Shown here one piece after another: positions 11,467 to 26,400 of a DNA stretch of 64,000 bases. The notes beneath the pieces are model-generated. The model worked only from the letters and a program-made list of their open reading frames with translations, was not told where the DNA came from and ran no database searches. The position numbers were made by a program, and so were the translations under genes. The first letter of the stretch is position 1. Each line of letters opens with the position of its first letter. Source of the stretch: Sphaeramia orbicularis. Lineage: Eukaryota > Chordata > Actinopteri > Kurtiformes > Apogonidae. The stretch is from contig NC_043969.1 in the NCBI RefSeq assembly GCF_902148855.1, positions 28,711,853-28,775,852 of the forward strand, read 5' to 3'.

Positions 11467-14400
11467 GTGAGTTTCTGCACAAGGGCAGCTTTTCAACATA
11501 GATGCAGCGAAATACGCATCCTGTCTCTGGAGCATTGTTTTGTTTTGTTTTGTTTGTTTTTGTTTTTGACTAATTTGCCAATTAATGATGCACCTCTTTT
11601 AACATTTAATTGTACAGTACAGTCAAAGTCTTCATTTGCCAGATTGCTCACCTTATGGTCATTTATTTAACAGCCTTAGTTTTATGCACAAATTACAATA
11701 AAATCTTATTTATTCTGCATTTTAGGAATTGGTGTCAGTACACTGTTTCCAAGACAGTGTCCTGTCAGGTGCAGAATGGCACAGAAACCACAGTACAAAG
11801 AGTCCTACAGGGATGTCGATGGCCTGGACCCTGCTCTAAAGTCATCAGGTACCTTCAGAGCCTTCAGAAATGCCTTCTCTCACATCAGTCAGTCCTCCTT
11901 CCCAACATCCTTATTGCCTGTGATGCTGGTACTGCTTTGCTGCTTATCAAATCATGGAGATTCAAGAAGTTTAGCATTCAGACTAAGTAATATGACTCTG
12001 ATCAGAGTGAATTTCATAAACATCTCCTCTTCTCATTCTGCTGCTTAGTGTTAAATCAAGGAAAAAATTTCCATATGCCAAAACATAATCACCTTTTCAA
12101 AACAAATGTTATACATAAACAGGACTAAATGTGCACACACAAGGGTGATATTAGTTTATAAATGTCCTTGTCATTGTTTTTGGGCTTTTGTAGTTACAGG
12201 ACTGTGATCAGGCCATCCTTCAAGACTGCCTACAAACAGGTCACTGCACTGGAGTGGAGATGTTGCCCAGGGTTTGTGGGTGAAGAGTGTAGAGAAGGTG
12301 AGTTTCACATCTTCCCATTTGAGCTCTTAGGATGGATGAGGAGAATTGCAGAGAGCTTAATCTGCAAGCACTAAAATAAAGCCAGCGTGTTTTTGCCCCA
12401 CCCCCATCTGTGTCGTTTTAGTAGCACCATGCAGCTTTACCCACATCAGTGCCTTTTTTATGTTTCGTGGTGTGTAGTCTGGTCGATTACATTATCATGC
12501 TCCTGTGCGGCATTGGCCTCTTTGATATGATTGTAAAGTTGTTTTGAATTGAAATCGAAAGCCTGTTTTTGATTAGATTTGAGAACACAGACTGCAGTAA
12601 AAGAGTTGAAAGAAATGCTGTGCTGCGCAGTTTTGTACCTTTATTTTTACAATTCTACATTCATGATCATTCTGTGCGTGGAAGGAGGCTGACGATCACA
12701 GTTTCATCTCTATATGGGTGAGATCAGATGTGCACACACACCCATAGGAGTCTGTTGAAAATGAACCGCACAGAGGCCGTCTCTCCAAATATCATCATGG
12801 TCATTAAAGTCAAAAGAATGAATGAAAAAGGTTTGGAGGAGCGTCCAGCAAAGCAGCTTGTAAAGTAGGAGCAGTCTGGGTTTTTGGTGATGGGCAGTTC
12901 TGCTCCTGGATACCACAGACCGCAGACTCTGAGCCCAGAACACACCAAAACTTTCACCCAGGGGCGAGACACCACAGCTAGTCTGGAGAAACAGAGTGAG
13001 GGTGGAAGAAGGTCTAATGTTGGGCTGTCTCAACACTGCTGTTTATATATATACTTTTATATATGTATCCACAGCTGACAACCACACTGACTGTTTTCAC
13101 ATATTGTATTTTAAACACATACATTTGCTGTCCTGTAAAAGGATGCTTGAGGTTTCACTGGCTTCGACATGGTTGTTTAAAATGCACAGCTATTTTAATT
13201 ATGCAGCACATTCAGCAACTGATAGATTTTTTGGGGGGGAGTGGGCAATGTGGCAATTAGTGTGTCACTGAAAAACATTGGCATGGCCTGTCCAAAATTG
13301 TCCAAGATTAACAGTGACCTAAATGAGAGGGTTTTGCTCATAATTACCACACCTTGTTCCATTTTGCAGAATATTCATTGTTGCACTTGGATGGGCAAGA
13401 TTTACCTCGAGTTAAGAAAACACACATTAATACTAATGGAATAAACACAGACATTATTACAAAGCCTTTGGAAACCATTATTTGCCCAGCTATGGGTATT
13501 ATTCCACACAAAGATTAACACATAGCTATATCCACATGAGTCTGTAATGCCAGAGATTATGGTTCACTTGAGACTAAGTGGTTGCAGGAGTGTGAAGAAG
13601 TAATCTGGCTGTTTATTTAACGTTTGCTGAAATATATTTGCACAATTTGGCTATGCAGCACAAGGAAAATCACCTCCATATGGAGAGACAGGAAGCCAGG
13701 TTCGATGCAGTAAAGACACATTAAAGACAGAGGCTGATGTCACCACAGTCTGAGTTCACACTGTGGAGTGGAGCAAGAGCTGGCAGAGGTCAGTGTGTCG
13801 GGATTAGGAAAAGAGGATGCACAAGGACAAAGAGAAGAGAAGAGAAGAGAAGAGAAGAGAAGAGAAGAGAAGAGAAGAGAAGAGAAGAGAAGAGAAGAGA
13901 AGAGAAGAGAAGAGAAGTGTTTTGCTCCCTCAGGGCTCCAGCTGCTACAGTCTGCCCCAGCGGCAGCAGAGCAGAGCAGGTTCTGTGGGAAAGTGGCCCC
14001 ACTGAGATTAATGAGCATGACACTGTTCCACCAGGTTTCTATAATATACGTGACCATGTTAAGATCAGGCTGCAGCTTAGAGACAATGGCTGTTATCATC
14101 AAGCATTTGCAGTGCCTTTTGATACAACACAAATTATTTATCGATGGATTTTGGTAGTGCCAGGGAAAAACTGATGAAGTTACTACAGCCTCTGTAAAAA
14201 ATAATAACTAAAAAGTTATTTACATGAAGCTACTACCAGCAGTTGATTATCATGCCTTAACATAAGGACTGTCAACAGATATCCTGCCACTGGCATCGTG
14301 TGTTGGATTATTTCTTGGCTGGGCACGGTGATTTCCCAGTCTCCCCTTGTTGCCGGGTAACCTCAAGACATGACTGAGGACAAGTCCAGCTCCTCTCAAA

Positions 14401-17400
14401 CCATATATAGGTTTACACTGAAATATTTGCTTGGATTAACATAAAGTAAAAGGATTTTAAAAAGTGATCATTGTAACTACTGGGGTGGAAAGGTGGATAT
14501 AGAGTGGTCTACATGTGGGCGAAGTCACCACAGTCACACCATAGACTATAACTTGTAGATGGAGCCATCATGGCATCACCCATTCTTTTGTGGAGTGCCA
14601 TTTTTAAGTGAGGATTTGCCATATTGGCTCTTTGGAACCAAAATGACTAGCGGGGCTGGCTGGAGCTGGGGGAGTATAAGGGACAGTGGGGGAGCTAATA
14701 CTTTTAACACTTGCTCACTAACATAGTAAAATGATAAACTTCATCAAACATTTGCACAACAATATCATTTTACTGTCTTCTAACTTATTAACTACAACTC
14801 CAGTTTGCTGTCTGTCAGGAAAAAAATCTGTTGTCAGTGAACAGAAGCTTTGAAAGACAGATAACTGCAGTGTAAATCTATGTCTACAGGAACCAGGTCT
14901 TTTGCATTAGTTCCATTTTGGTCCTTGCCCCTTGTTACAACAACTGAGTTTCAGAAAGTCCACTTACTGAGTGGCAGCATTCAGCTTGATTGGTGTGAAA
15001 AGACACACGATAAAAATCACTGGGAAAAAGTTTTTGTGTATGATTGCTTGGAAATGCACTTGCTTGGTTTGTTGTGGTACCCAAAATGAACTCCACATGT
15101 TCATTTTGATATAATGCAAACATTCTTTTGTGCACAGTGAGCTAACAGTCGAATACTTTCGCAATCAGTAGCACCTACTACTGTTGGCTAGGACCTAAAA
15201 TAAACAGTAGTATGTCCATATTTTATGTGTTTTGCGCATTCTTCACTTAGTTTATTTATATGGAAAAAGTACACTCAAATGTCAAGGCTTTTGTCTGCCT
15301 TCAGGCTTTGCTTTGTGTATTTCCTCAGTGTTGAAATGTAGGAAACCCGATCCATTCACATGTCATGGACCACTGGTTTTTTGGTAAGTTGTAAGGATGA
15401 CCGTCAAGTCCAACTGCTTTTAATTTAGGCAGATAATCATTAGCAGCATATCTTGCCATGTTTTTTATGGTGGGAAAGTGACGTCAAGTGAGCACCTTCT
15501 GTAGTAACCTATGTCTAGTTCATGACTCGTGTCTTGTGTTTACAGACAGGCAAGAGGAGTTTTAATGTGGTCATTTTAACTTGGTCTTTTTAAAAATTAT
15601 TGTACGTGTGTTGGCGACTTTAATGTCAACAGACTTTTGGCTTTTAGGTTTAAAGTTTTAAAAAAGGGTGATGCATCACATTTAAGAGCGTCTGAAGTTC
15701 TTCTGAAGTGAATTTTACCTGCAGATCTTACAAAAAGTTTTACTCTGGCATCACCCTGGAGAACACTTTCATTGCTTGAAGCTATGGGCAAGTTGTGTTG
15801 AATTCTCTGTGTTTGTGTGTGATGTTCAAGCATTTATCCTTGGGTCTTGAGCCAACTGTGTACATGCGCTCTGTGTAACAGGCTGCATGGGGCTTTGAGC
15901 CGCTGTATTATCAGAGGGGGAGACGAAAGCCTTAACCAATGAAGATGACATCACCTCTGGTTTTAGTTTGATGGGAATCTGGCTCCACTTCAGAGGCCTC
16001 TGAGGCCCTTGGAGATGTAGAGGACAGGGCACACGAAGAAAGCTGAAGTTTGGGGCTTAGTCTGTGTAAAATGAGGAGATGCTTGTTCCTCTCACCTCCA
16101 CACACAATGTAGTTTCTGTTTTACACTTATACTCTTTTGGTGACATTATTGTTTCTCAAATAGAGCAGAAAGCCATTATTTGTGAAGGTGACTTCTGGTT
16201 TTGGTCTTCTGGGATCTGCTGATGCATATGTCACCACAGTCCACATTATATTGTTTGGTTTTGTGGTAGATTGGACTCAATTTTGTCACCAGATTAAGAC
16301 CACTTTTTGAAGGTCTCTTTCTCAGATTCAACTGATTTTTTACTTGGTCCCGTCTTTGGCTCAAGCAGGAGGACTCTGGATTTTATTTCAAGACTGGACA
16401 AGACCCACAATTGCAGGGATTTCTCTGCCTGTGCATTGTCTGGTTTCTGGACAGGCATCATTACTGTGATTTGATGTGAAACTTCCTGCTTCAAATCAAC
16501 CATTAACTTGATGATTTGAATTTTTTGGAGAAGAAGCTGTGTCTGTTTTGATTATTATCCCAAAGTATCTGTAATAATATATGACAACCTAAAACCAACC
16601 AGAACAACCAGAGTCCATCTGTGTGTGTAAATTCTGCACTACAACAGCTAGCAGGACGACTGCTCATGAGTTTAAGCAGCATATCAGCCTTATTTTTGTG
16701 TAGCTATCTGATGAACATGGATGCTTTAATGTCTGAGTATCTGGCCTTGGTCTCCCTGCCTTTGTCTTGGTCTGGTCTCTGTCTCCATACTCTGATCCTG
16801 GTCGTGACTTGGGTCCTGGATAAGGTGGTCTTGACGACATTGCTAATTTTAAACAAGATTTCTTAATTTTATTTATTTATTTATTTATTTTTACGTTTCT
16901 TCTGAACAACAGATGACCATAGTTACGAGTGTTTTAACATTTAACTTTGAAGTCTGCATACCTCTGAAGCATTTGTGAAAAAAGTGACTCTGCACTTTAA
17001 GTTGGTTAGGAAATTTGTCATTAAACATGCAATTACACTACATTACAGTCAGTTTTGGTTTATATAAGACTTCAGCACTCTCTTTGACACAGTCAGAATT
17101 CGCTTTTTGTTTGGTCTTTAACTTAATAACCTGAAATATCATAGAACTTGTGGCCAAGTCCCAAGGCTACACTGTTACTAAGTCTGATTTTTAATGTGTT
17201 CGCTAATGGAAAGTGGGTGTTTTCTGAGTACATTTCGTTGACACCCGACCCTGTCAATATTCTGACAGTCTGGTTTGTGCTGGCTGTGTACAGTGCATCT
17301 CAAGATTTACATTTTGCTTCAGCAGAGTTGTGCTAAACATGACGGCATGGAACACATTTGGGAGAAATTGTTCGTAATTTCCCCGCTGTTGGGCCCTGCC

Positions 17401-20400
17401 CCCACCCCTGTACCTATCTGCACACATGATCATATTAACAGTAGGGAGTGTGGGTACGGTCTGTGCAAGCGGGAGCCTAATCTAAAAAAAATGTGCCAGA
17501 ACTTCCCCTGGTGAAGCGCGATGACAGCAGTAACCTTTGATCTCAAACAAAAGCTCAGGAAAAGAAGTTTAGTGAAGTTTAGTAGTGTGTGTGCTTGTAC
17601 AGAAGGATATTTCACAGATGTTAATGATGCATTTCATTAAGAAGTGAAAAGGTGGCTAAATGCTTAGGAGGTCAGCAACGTGTTAATTTGTTTAAATGCA
17701 GCTTTGAAACAGTTCACTCGGCGTCACCTCTACAGCTGTTTGAGGGGGAAGTGTGTTAAGCCCCATTGTAGGAAGGATATCTATAAAGCAGCTATATTAT
17801 ATTTTCAACATTCCCCTTGAATTTGTCCCTTTATCCGTTTTATCATCACTCATCACCTCGTAGTCGCTTTTGCCCTTGCCTGTCATCGTTGGATTCTTTA
17901 TCTTTTATATTTCTTGCCTCTTTCATCCATTTTTTATCTGACTTTTGTCATCCTTTAGATCTCCTGCTCTCATCTTCTTGGAGTAAAGTTATAAAACAGA
18001 GCGATATCCCATATGTGCTCCTCTGGACCCCAACCTCTACAGTGTGGGGATATGACTGATGTCTCTGTTATATCCCTGTTTGTGCTCAAATATAGGTCAG
18101 ACAGTACCCTTTGACCTGCAGGGAGCTTTGGGATAACTCAGCTGTTCTTGCTGCTCCTGGTCGGATCTGCCTGATGGATGATGCTCTGTTTTCCACGGTT
18201 TTTCCTTTCTTTCATCAGCTTCTCATTGGGTATCCCTGTCTCTAAATGACATCTTTCCATTTGTAGGGCTGCCCTTCTGTCATCAAGTTCATACATCTGT
18301 TAATGCACAGATATGTAGGTGAAGTTCCTAAAAAGACTCCTAGAAATGTTGAGGGTTGAGAAAAACCATATGTCACAACTGATAATCTGCAAGTTTCTGC
18401 TATGTTTTGTTAAGTTGAATTATTACCACGAACCACTGAGGTTATGTGATCACTCCGTCCATCTGTCTATCAGCAGATTATGCAAATTTAAGGATAAGAT
18501 ATCACATCATGGGCGGAGGCTGATTTGTTTTCTTGACTTTTGGAGAAGGTCATGCTGTCTCAGATTTTACATTTTGGAGCTATCACTGTTTCTCACCACC
18601 CATATCCCTATTGGGTTTGACCAGAATGACCGAAATATACAGATAATGTTATTGTTGAACAATTTTATTAAGTTTCTAAATGTGTAAGTAATGTGATTTT
18701 AGATTACAGTGTGCTCCAAAGTTGAAAGAGCTTTCTAGAGGAAGCTGATTGTCCAAATATGTGTCTTAACTGTGGTATTTGCATTGTCCATTCACATGTT
18801 CCTGTACCATTTTACTATTGATTTATTTAGTAAGCGGATCTGCGGATAAACTTTTCATGTGGTGAAGACTGGTTTGAAACATCAGAAGCAAGTGAATCCC
18901 TCATCTTCTAACTGTGTATGCACGCATGATGGTGATGAGGGGTGACATCAAGAAAAAAAGTGAAGAACATAGAGTTCAATAACTCCTGCCTGTGTACAGT
19001 CTTTTTAATTTGAAAATCAAAGACTAGTCTTTAAAATTTTTCTCCTCTTTTCTTTTCTTAACATGTCTGTGAAGTTTGAGGTGTGGACCTGAGACTCTTC
19101 CTAAGATCTTGAAATCATTTACTCCTCTATTTCTTCATTCTGTATCGTGTCATGACAGAGCAACATCTCTCTCTGCCAAAGTGTGAGGGTGTGTATTCTT
19201 CTCGATCTGCCGTCTTCAAGTCCTGCTGAGAAATTCCCCATGGGTTTGGATGTTGTATGACATGTGTGGTCCCTTTGATTGGAAAGAAACATTTTTATTT
19301 GCCTTGGTGTCTGATCAGCACTAGTTGTGAGTTGAGCACAAAATACATAGCAAAACTAGCGTCTCCAGCAACAATATGAGCTCTGAGGAAAGTAAGAATG
19401 GTATACATAACAAAATGCCACATGTAAATCATACTATTTACTTTACATCCATGTCCATAATCTGTTATTATCCTTATGGCACAATCACAATATATTCACA
19501 TGATTTGAAAAAAAGGATATTCTTCTTTTTTGTCTCACTCTTCTAGGTCTCCACCCATTAGGTTCCATTTCATGAGACACTGCTACAAAGTCATTTTATC
19601 ACAAAATGTTGCCCTTATTTCAGCTGATCACACTGCAATCTCTCCTCAGCGAATTCGCCACACAACATCATCTCATAGCATGTCGATGACAGTATGTCTG
19701 TGCACCAGCAGGCCATCCATCTCTAATTGTGATTGGCTGTGCCGCAAACACTCTGCAGTGAAGCTTCGTGTGCTCAGTGAAGGCTGAAGGGCTGGACAGT
19801 GCAGTGTGATGATGGGATGAGTGGATGCATTCCTGGGAGCATGAGGAAATGACAGAGAAATTGCATTTATTCACAGTTTGGAAGAGATTCAGTTTTGTTA
19901 TTGTATCACAGCTACACTTGTCAGTAGCAGGCACTTTTGTTGTTGAGGAATGTCATATTATCACAGAGCCATTTAGTCATTGGCCATAGCGCTTTCTGCA
20001 TGAACATAATGGCACACATCAAATGTGATGGGAAATTACATTAATTACAAAGTATTTCTTTCTTGCAAAACCTCATTTTAAAGAAATGGTGTGTGGGCCC
20101 ATCAGCTGGCAACATGGTGAAAAATGCTAAATGGTCCCAGCTGGGGACTACTAGGCATCTTGGTTTTCAAAAAATGCTTTTAGCTCTGCACACATCCTCC
20201 ACCAGCCACCGCAGTCAAAGTCGAGTTTGATTAGTGAGTGACAGAGTTCGTGACAGTGCACATGTGTGTGTGTGGGTGTGCCTTCTGTGCCAGCTGTTCT
20301 TCTTGCCAGCAATAGCTGACCACTTGTTGGCTAAGGCTGACACACACAACAGGCTCCTGGGCTGCAGCCAGCTTTAGAGGCTGTCTGTGGCCTGCACACA

Positions 20401-20404
20401 CACA

Positions 20405-20453
<49 letters not shown>

Positions 20454-23400
20454 AGACACACACACCACACACACAGACTGGGCACACAGCTGTCTGTGTG
20501 TCTTGGGGATGTGACAGTGACTTTTAAGATGGTCCAAGGAGATGTTTGAGTACATCATCTTTGTGTCCTTGTCCAGACAGAAAATGTATTTAGTTGCTCT
20601 GAAATTACTGTCCCAAGCTGTGAACGTCATGGTTTGTTTTGCGGTTGAGGTTTAGTGTGAGTGTGTGTATATGTAAAAAAAAAAAAAAAAGACAGTGATT
20701 TCTTTGATCAATATCCAGGTTTAATGTAGGAAATGTAGCTGTCTCAACAAACTATGCCCACAGTCTCACTCAGACTCTTGCCAAAGTATCCTGTGCTGTC
20801 TTGTGCTGTAGCTCATACAGTAATAGCAGGGATGATTCATTAAATTGGTTTGCCTTTTTATCATTTGCTAAGATGAAATATGCTCTTTGTTTTAGTTCAT
20901 CTGATGTTTAAATGAGGATTTACTTTGAAGAATTGCAAATCTTATTTAGTCTCCTCATTTTCCCTGGAGGGATTTTGGCCTAAGCAGCCAGTCTGCTCCA
21001 TTTTCATCGCCAGATTTAACAGTTGAGCATAAAAGATGTCAGTTTTGCTTCCGTCCAGTGTATTTATGGAATTGTAATCAATTTGCATGGTGGATTAATC
21101 AACAATCTGATATTTTTATTAATTGCATTTAATGTGGTGAAAGAATTGGTGTCTTTTTATGTCAGCCAGAGTATCCTTCACTTGCCTGTTTTTGTTTTGT
21201 TTTTTTTTGTTGCTTTTTTTTAAACTAATGTAACATATCATTGTAATAGATTAATAAAAAAAAAATCCTTATTCCAACATAATTTTCAATATATTTTCAT
21301 GAATATCAGAGGAAAAGTGTCTAAAGTTTCATTCTCAATGTTGCAAATCCTTATTTTCACTTAGGAACAGAAAAAACGTCTCTACACTTCATGTTTATTT
21401 GGTTCTCCTAAAGACAACATGATTCTGAATTTTTTCCCATGAGCTGAGTACAATCCAAGAAAAATAACCCTGTCTTATGTTGCCATGGTGTAATTATGGA
21501 TCCAAACAGACTCTACTGCTGTGGTCCCATTTTAAACATCAGCTCAAACACAGCGGAAGTTTGGTTTTCTAACCCGACATAATTAAATTCCAACTCCAGA
21601 AACAGATATCCCGCCCCCACCTTTTGAGAGAAAAAAAAAATCACTGTGTTTTGCACTGGTTCACATTTATGGTAGATTGATTCAGTTGTGGTTTTTCCTG
21701 TGGTGTCTGTTTATGACATAAATAGATATGCTGTACAAGAGATAATGATTGGACAGTTTATTCAATTGTGTAAAAAATGGACCCATCGCTTCTTTTTTAG
21801 GAACAGATGTTTCAACATGGACGAGGGAGGATTATGATTTTGTCTGTCAACAGATATTATCCATAAAAAAAGCTGATACATTACCAGTCGGGGACTATGA
21901 AACACTCAGTTGATCGATAAAATATTTGCTGTTTGATAATTGTTGATCAGTTAGTTTTAGTCATTCAAAAATATTTGTCCCTCCTTTTCTAAAGTGAGGA
22001 TGCTCTACTTTTGTCCATAATTTGTTGTTGCAAAAAAAGTGTGTAAAGCTGAAAAGAAAATGTCAACACATCACCGCAAAACAACTCTGGGAATGTATTG
22101 CAGATTGATGTACTGTTTGCAACAGTGAGAGAGTGAGGGTGGAGTCTACTTTTGGACTGATGATGAATAACTGTGGAGGGGATGAAGGCATATCAACTCA
22201 TCAGTCCTCTCTCACACTGTGAAGCCAATGATTGCCTTCAGTCTTGCTGTTTTGCTGTGTGGAGCTTTGATGCCGCTGGTGTAGTCACTGCAGAAACCTC
22301 AGTGCAGTCAGTCACAACAAACAGCTCATGTGGGGTCATTTTGGCCTCAGCAGTCGAGTCAAATGCTGAGGAATGTGTTTTGGGTCGAGCTGTTGATTGT
22401 TGTTTCCGTTTGTGGCTGCACTCCAGGATAACATTCAAGATGTTGAAACGAGGCTTTTAGAAACCACACCCACATAGTCAGATATACCACTGGACTCTAT
22501 GTACATGATTGCAGACACACACAGACATGGTACAAGCATTTAGCCTGTCCTATTTCAGTGAAGCAGAAACCTCAGTGGCTGTCCCCAGAATCCAGTGTGC
22601 TGCGGTTGTAGATGATCATTTGGGCAGACCGGAGCTGTTTGGGTCATTTTTGTTGTTACGTTTAGTTATTTATGAGCACCAGTGTTCTTCGGTCTAGGTA
22701 TCCCTGCTATGACCACAATGTGGGTGGGTCCCATATGTGGGACTGACAGCTGACATTCCAGACTTCTTATGAGCCATAGACCAGAGGAAGCCTCAGATTT
22801 AGACCAAATAGAGGGTTTTTCTATAAAATAGCGCAATTCTGTGTTTTGGGTTACAGCTTATGTAAAGGATCCCAAATTGCTGTACTGTACAGAATGTATA
22901 GGTATTTGCGGTTCAGTGAGACTGGCTTTAGTAGCTGAATGGTATAATTTGTGAGTAAAGAGGAAATGTCCAAAAAGGTCTTAACATAATAGAGAAAGTG
23001 ATTGTCAAACAAGAATTTCAGAAAGGCACGTGCACATTTGTAAACATGTAGCAGGTGCCAAAATTATGGTGAGAAACCAGAGAAAACAAGCACAAATTGC
23101 ATCTTTGTTCCCAGTTTTTAATGGAATAGTTCAACGTTTGTAAAATATACTGATTTTCCTTTAAGGAGTTTCATAAGAGGTTGAAAACTTCGAAAGATAT
23201 ATGCATATTGGCACCTCTAACTCTGGCAGTTAACATCTGTACAGAATCCAAATGATAAAGTGGCTTTCTAAAGGATTTCTCCCAGTGATAAATTGTGCCA
23301 ATTGGTGGGTATTCTGTGCTTTTGTATATTTGGACTTGTAGTGTAGTGCAGTGTATGTAGGATTGATGTTTAACTTTAGGAGTTCTTTTGTTGAATTTTT

Positions 23401-26400
23401 TTTATTGTCTTTTTGTTACATTATGTGAAATCCATTCCTGTGTTTGACCACTCATCATCTATCTACTACTGAAATTGTCTGTTTTTTCCTCATCAACATT
23501 TTCAGGTATTGAAACTTGCTGTAGGTTTTTGAGTTTGTGTTTTACCAGGCTGTATAAAAACATGTATTTGTTTGCGTTTCCATGTGCAACTCACAGTAAA
23601 TGGTGATGGTTTTTTGGTATCTGGAGGAGGATGTGTGTGTGGGCATACAGGCCATCAAGGGCAAGTGGGCAGACAGACAGAAAACATGCAGAGTCAGGAA
23701 GTTAAGCAGGTGTGCTGTGGACTTTTGTGTATGTGAATATATGGGCGTGCAAGGTTTTCATGAGAAGTTGAATAATATTTATTCTGTTAGTGAGTGACAT
23801 GATTTAAGGAGGAATTCCTAATAAATTCTTAGGTCTGGTTTGATGGGCATTGTTCTTGTATATTTTGGCTTGATGTGCCGTGTGTGAGATACCACTGCCA
23901 GGATTAAAAAAGAAAGACGAAGAGAAGACACAGACAGAAAGGAAAAGACAGATGCTGAAGAAGCAAAGTGCTTGGTTTTCTTTAATCTGGAAACTAATCT
24001 CACTTTTGTCTCTGCCTTTTTCCTACAGAGTGTTTGAACTGCACAAGTTTTACTGACATGAACAGCAGAATTAATGCCATTGAATCAAAGGTAAAGTATA
24101 GCTTTGCTCTAATTTTGCGATTACTTGTAACTGTGTTTAAAAGCTGCTGGTCTTTTTCTAGATAAAGCTGTTAGAAAATGGACATTCCATGTCGTCAACA
24201 GTCACCAGTTCACCAGAGGGATCAACAGACAACGAGGTGGATGCACCCAAACCCACTCCCATTGGCCGCCCACACCCTGCCACCAGGTCTCAACACTTGA
24301 TGAAAAAAATGTTTGAAAAACTTCAGAAATTTCTACTTTCTGAGCTGTGCATATTTTATTCGTGTCAGTATGAGTCAATTATTCCACAGTGGATATGAAA
24401 GAAAACATGTAACTTTTCATCACCTACATTTCGCCTGACTGTTTACTATACTGTTTGCTACAGAGAGAAGCAAACACATAGCATCATCAGATAAGTTTTG
24501 TTGTTTTTGGCCGGCGGTGGATCTTTTTGGCTGTAAAGATTAGAACGATAACACATGATTTGTTTGTCTGCTTTTAAATCTTTTTTTTATCATTTAATTT
24601 TATCAACTCCTCCTTGGGATACAGGAAGGATGATTTATGTAAGAACAATTCCCTGTCTTTTTAATTTAATTTAATTTTTTTTAAGCAGGAGGCAGAGGGC
24701 CTCCAGGGCCCATTGGACCTCCTGGGCTTCCTGGTTCTGATGGACCTCCAGGTCCAGCTGGAAGACCAGGCCTTCCTGGACCTGTTGGTAAAATACAAAC
24801 AAGATATTCTTTTCTTATCACCAGAAGATGTTTGATGATAATTGTGACATTTAGAATCAGAATCAGAATCATATTTATTCACCAAGCATGTAAACACATA
24901 CATTTAAGAGAGTCTTTATACGTATAAACTCTATTAACATATACAGTTAATGTATATACAGTTATTGTGCAGATTTTGTGCACATTATGGGAGGAGTATT
25001 AACTTCCATTAAAGTGACGCTCCGGGAAGAAGACAGTGATACTGACTAGTACTTATAGCTGAAAAATACTCTTGATTATTACACAACTGTTGCAAATGAT
25101 CCTGTATTTGATGCACATTATGTATTTCCTTTGACCCTCAGGACCAAAGGGGGAAAGAGGTTTCCAGGAGAAGTAGGTCTTGCAGGCCCTCCTGTCCACC
25201 GGGTCCCCAGGGGCCCAGCTCGTCTCCCATCCGAATGAGAGGAGATGTTTTCCAAGTAGACAACCAAGGTAAGCAGAAAATTCCACTTCATATCCGCCCT
25301 TCAATCATGACTGAATTGCCCCAGATGAATCAGAAGTAGATCTGATACACAGGGTTGAATTCTGACCTTGAGTACAATTGTAAAATCATTCAAGCATTAA
25401 CTTTGAATGGCTTGAATAGATGCCAAAGCCACAGGTCCATTTTCAGAATGAGTCATGCACTTCACCGGTTGCAAACATTCACATATCTCATGCATATGTT
25501 CATTCTGTTGACCTCCTGCAATCAGTTTGTCAAGCAGAATATGATCCATGGCCAAATGACTTTCTATGTATGGAAACCGCTTGGAAGAGGCACCAGGTGG
25601 GATACATTGTACCTGTTAACAAGAGATTAAGTAAGAATTGAGTGTCCTTAGCTTTTTTGCAAGGGCCTAAATTGGTGATGGAGAGCATTGTTTCTTTTTC
25701 AGGGAAAGGGCTGGCTTAAATTGAACTTAATTGTTTCAGTGTGCTTTGCTGCTGCTCAGCCACTGTTTACAGCAACCTCATTTAACACCACCAGCAACAA
25801 AGAAGTTGAATACCAGAGTAAAAACCATAATATTAACTCTGGGGCTTTTAAAATGACTTAATCAATCAGAAAATCGTACTGAAGCATTTTGTTTTATGTT
25901 AATAAGTTTAATATAGTGTAATTTTACTTCATTGCTAGTTCCCTGCATTTATCTGTAATTATAGGGGATCAAGGCTTTACTGTTTGCCTTCAGAACATGT
26001 GCATCTTAGAAATAATTAATGTCTGAAGTGCCGAAGAAAGAAGCCGTCACTGAAAACTTGCATTTATTCATTTTAATATCTGTTTTCACCACAGGGAGGC
26101 AGCAGAAGGCCACCATATAATCATTACCTCATGAGACTGCTGGCTGTGATTATGCTTTTGGCTTCGTCTGCCTTTCTGAGCCCGGGACTGTGTCTGTGGG
26201 TCTGGAACTATGCAGATTTGGGTCTGTGGGACCATGTTAGCTGAGGGGGGCCAACTGGCTGTAAATCAGGCCTAATTTGTTAGCTGTCAGCACAACAGTC
26301 TGCGTTTTGGGGAACAGGCCGCGGCCCAGAGCCAAGAATTGGGCTGGCTATGAACATGGGAGGTGATAGTCTGCCACTCATGTGGAGTTTCTTGGGGAGG

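Larger units (their letters stand above)
12298..24028 (+). other. col26a1: col26a1 intron 3 (11.7 kb)
   Basis: No conserved exon seen on either strand. It holds an AGAAG microsatellite, a degenerate interspersed repeat near 14.5 kb, a TTTA run at 16866-16892, a degenerate repeat near 18.45 kb, a CA microsatellite near 20.4 kb and a perfect CRE palindrome at 15479-15486. The rest is unique AT-rich intronic sequence. Confidence 0.8.

Noticed and set aside
13737-14174. Overlapping open frames of 60-145 codons around 13.8-13.9 kb, rich in Arg/Glu or Leu/Phe/Ser
   Set aside because: They exist only because the AGAAG microsatellite has no stop in any frame; no flanking conserved sequence or splice support.
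20231-20630. Minus-strand open frames rich in Cys-Val near 20.4 kb
   Set aside because: Translation of a CA/TG microsatellite.
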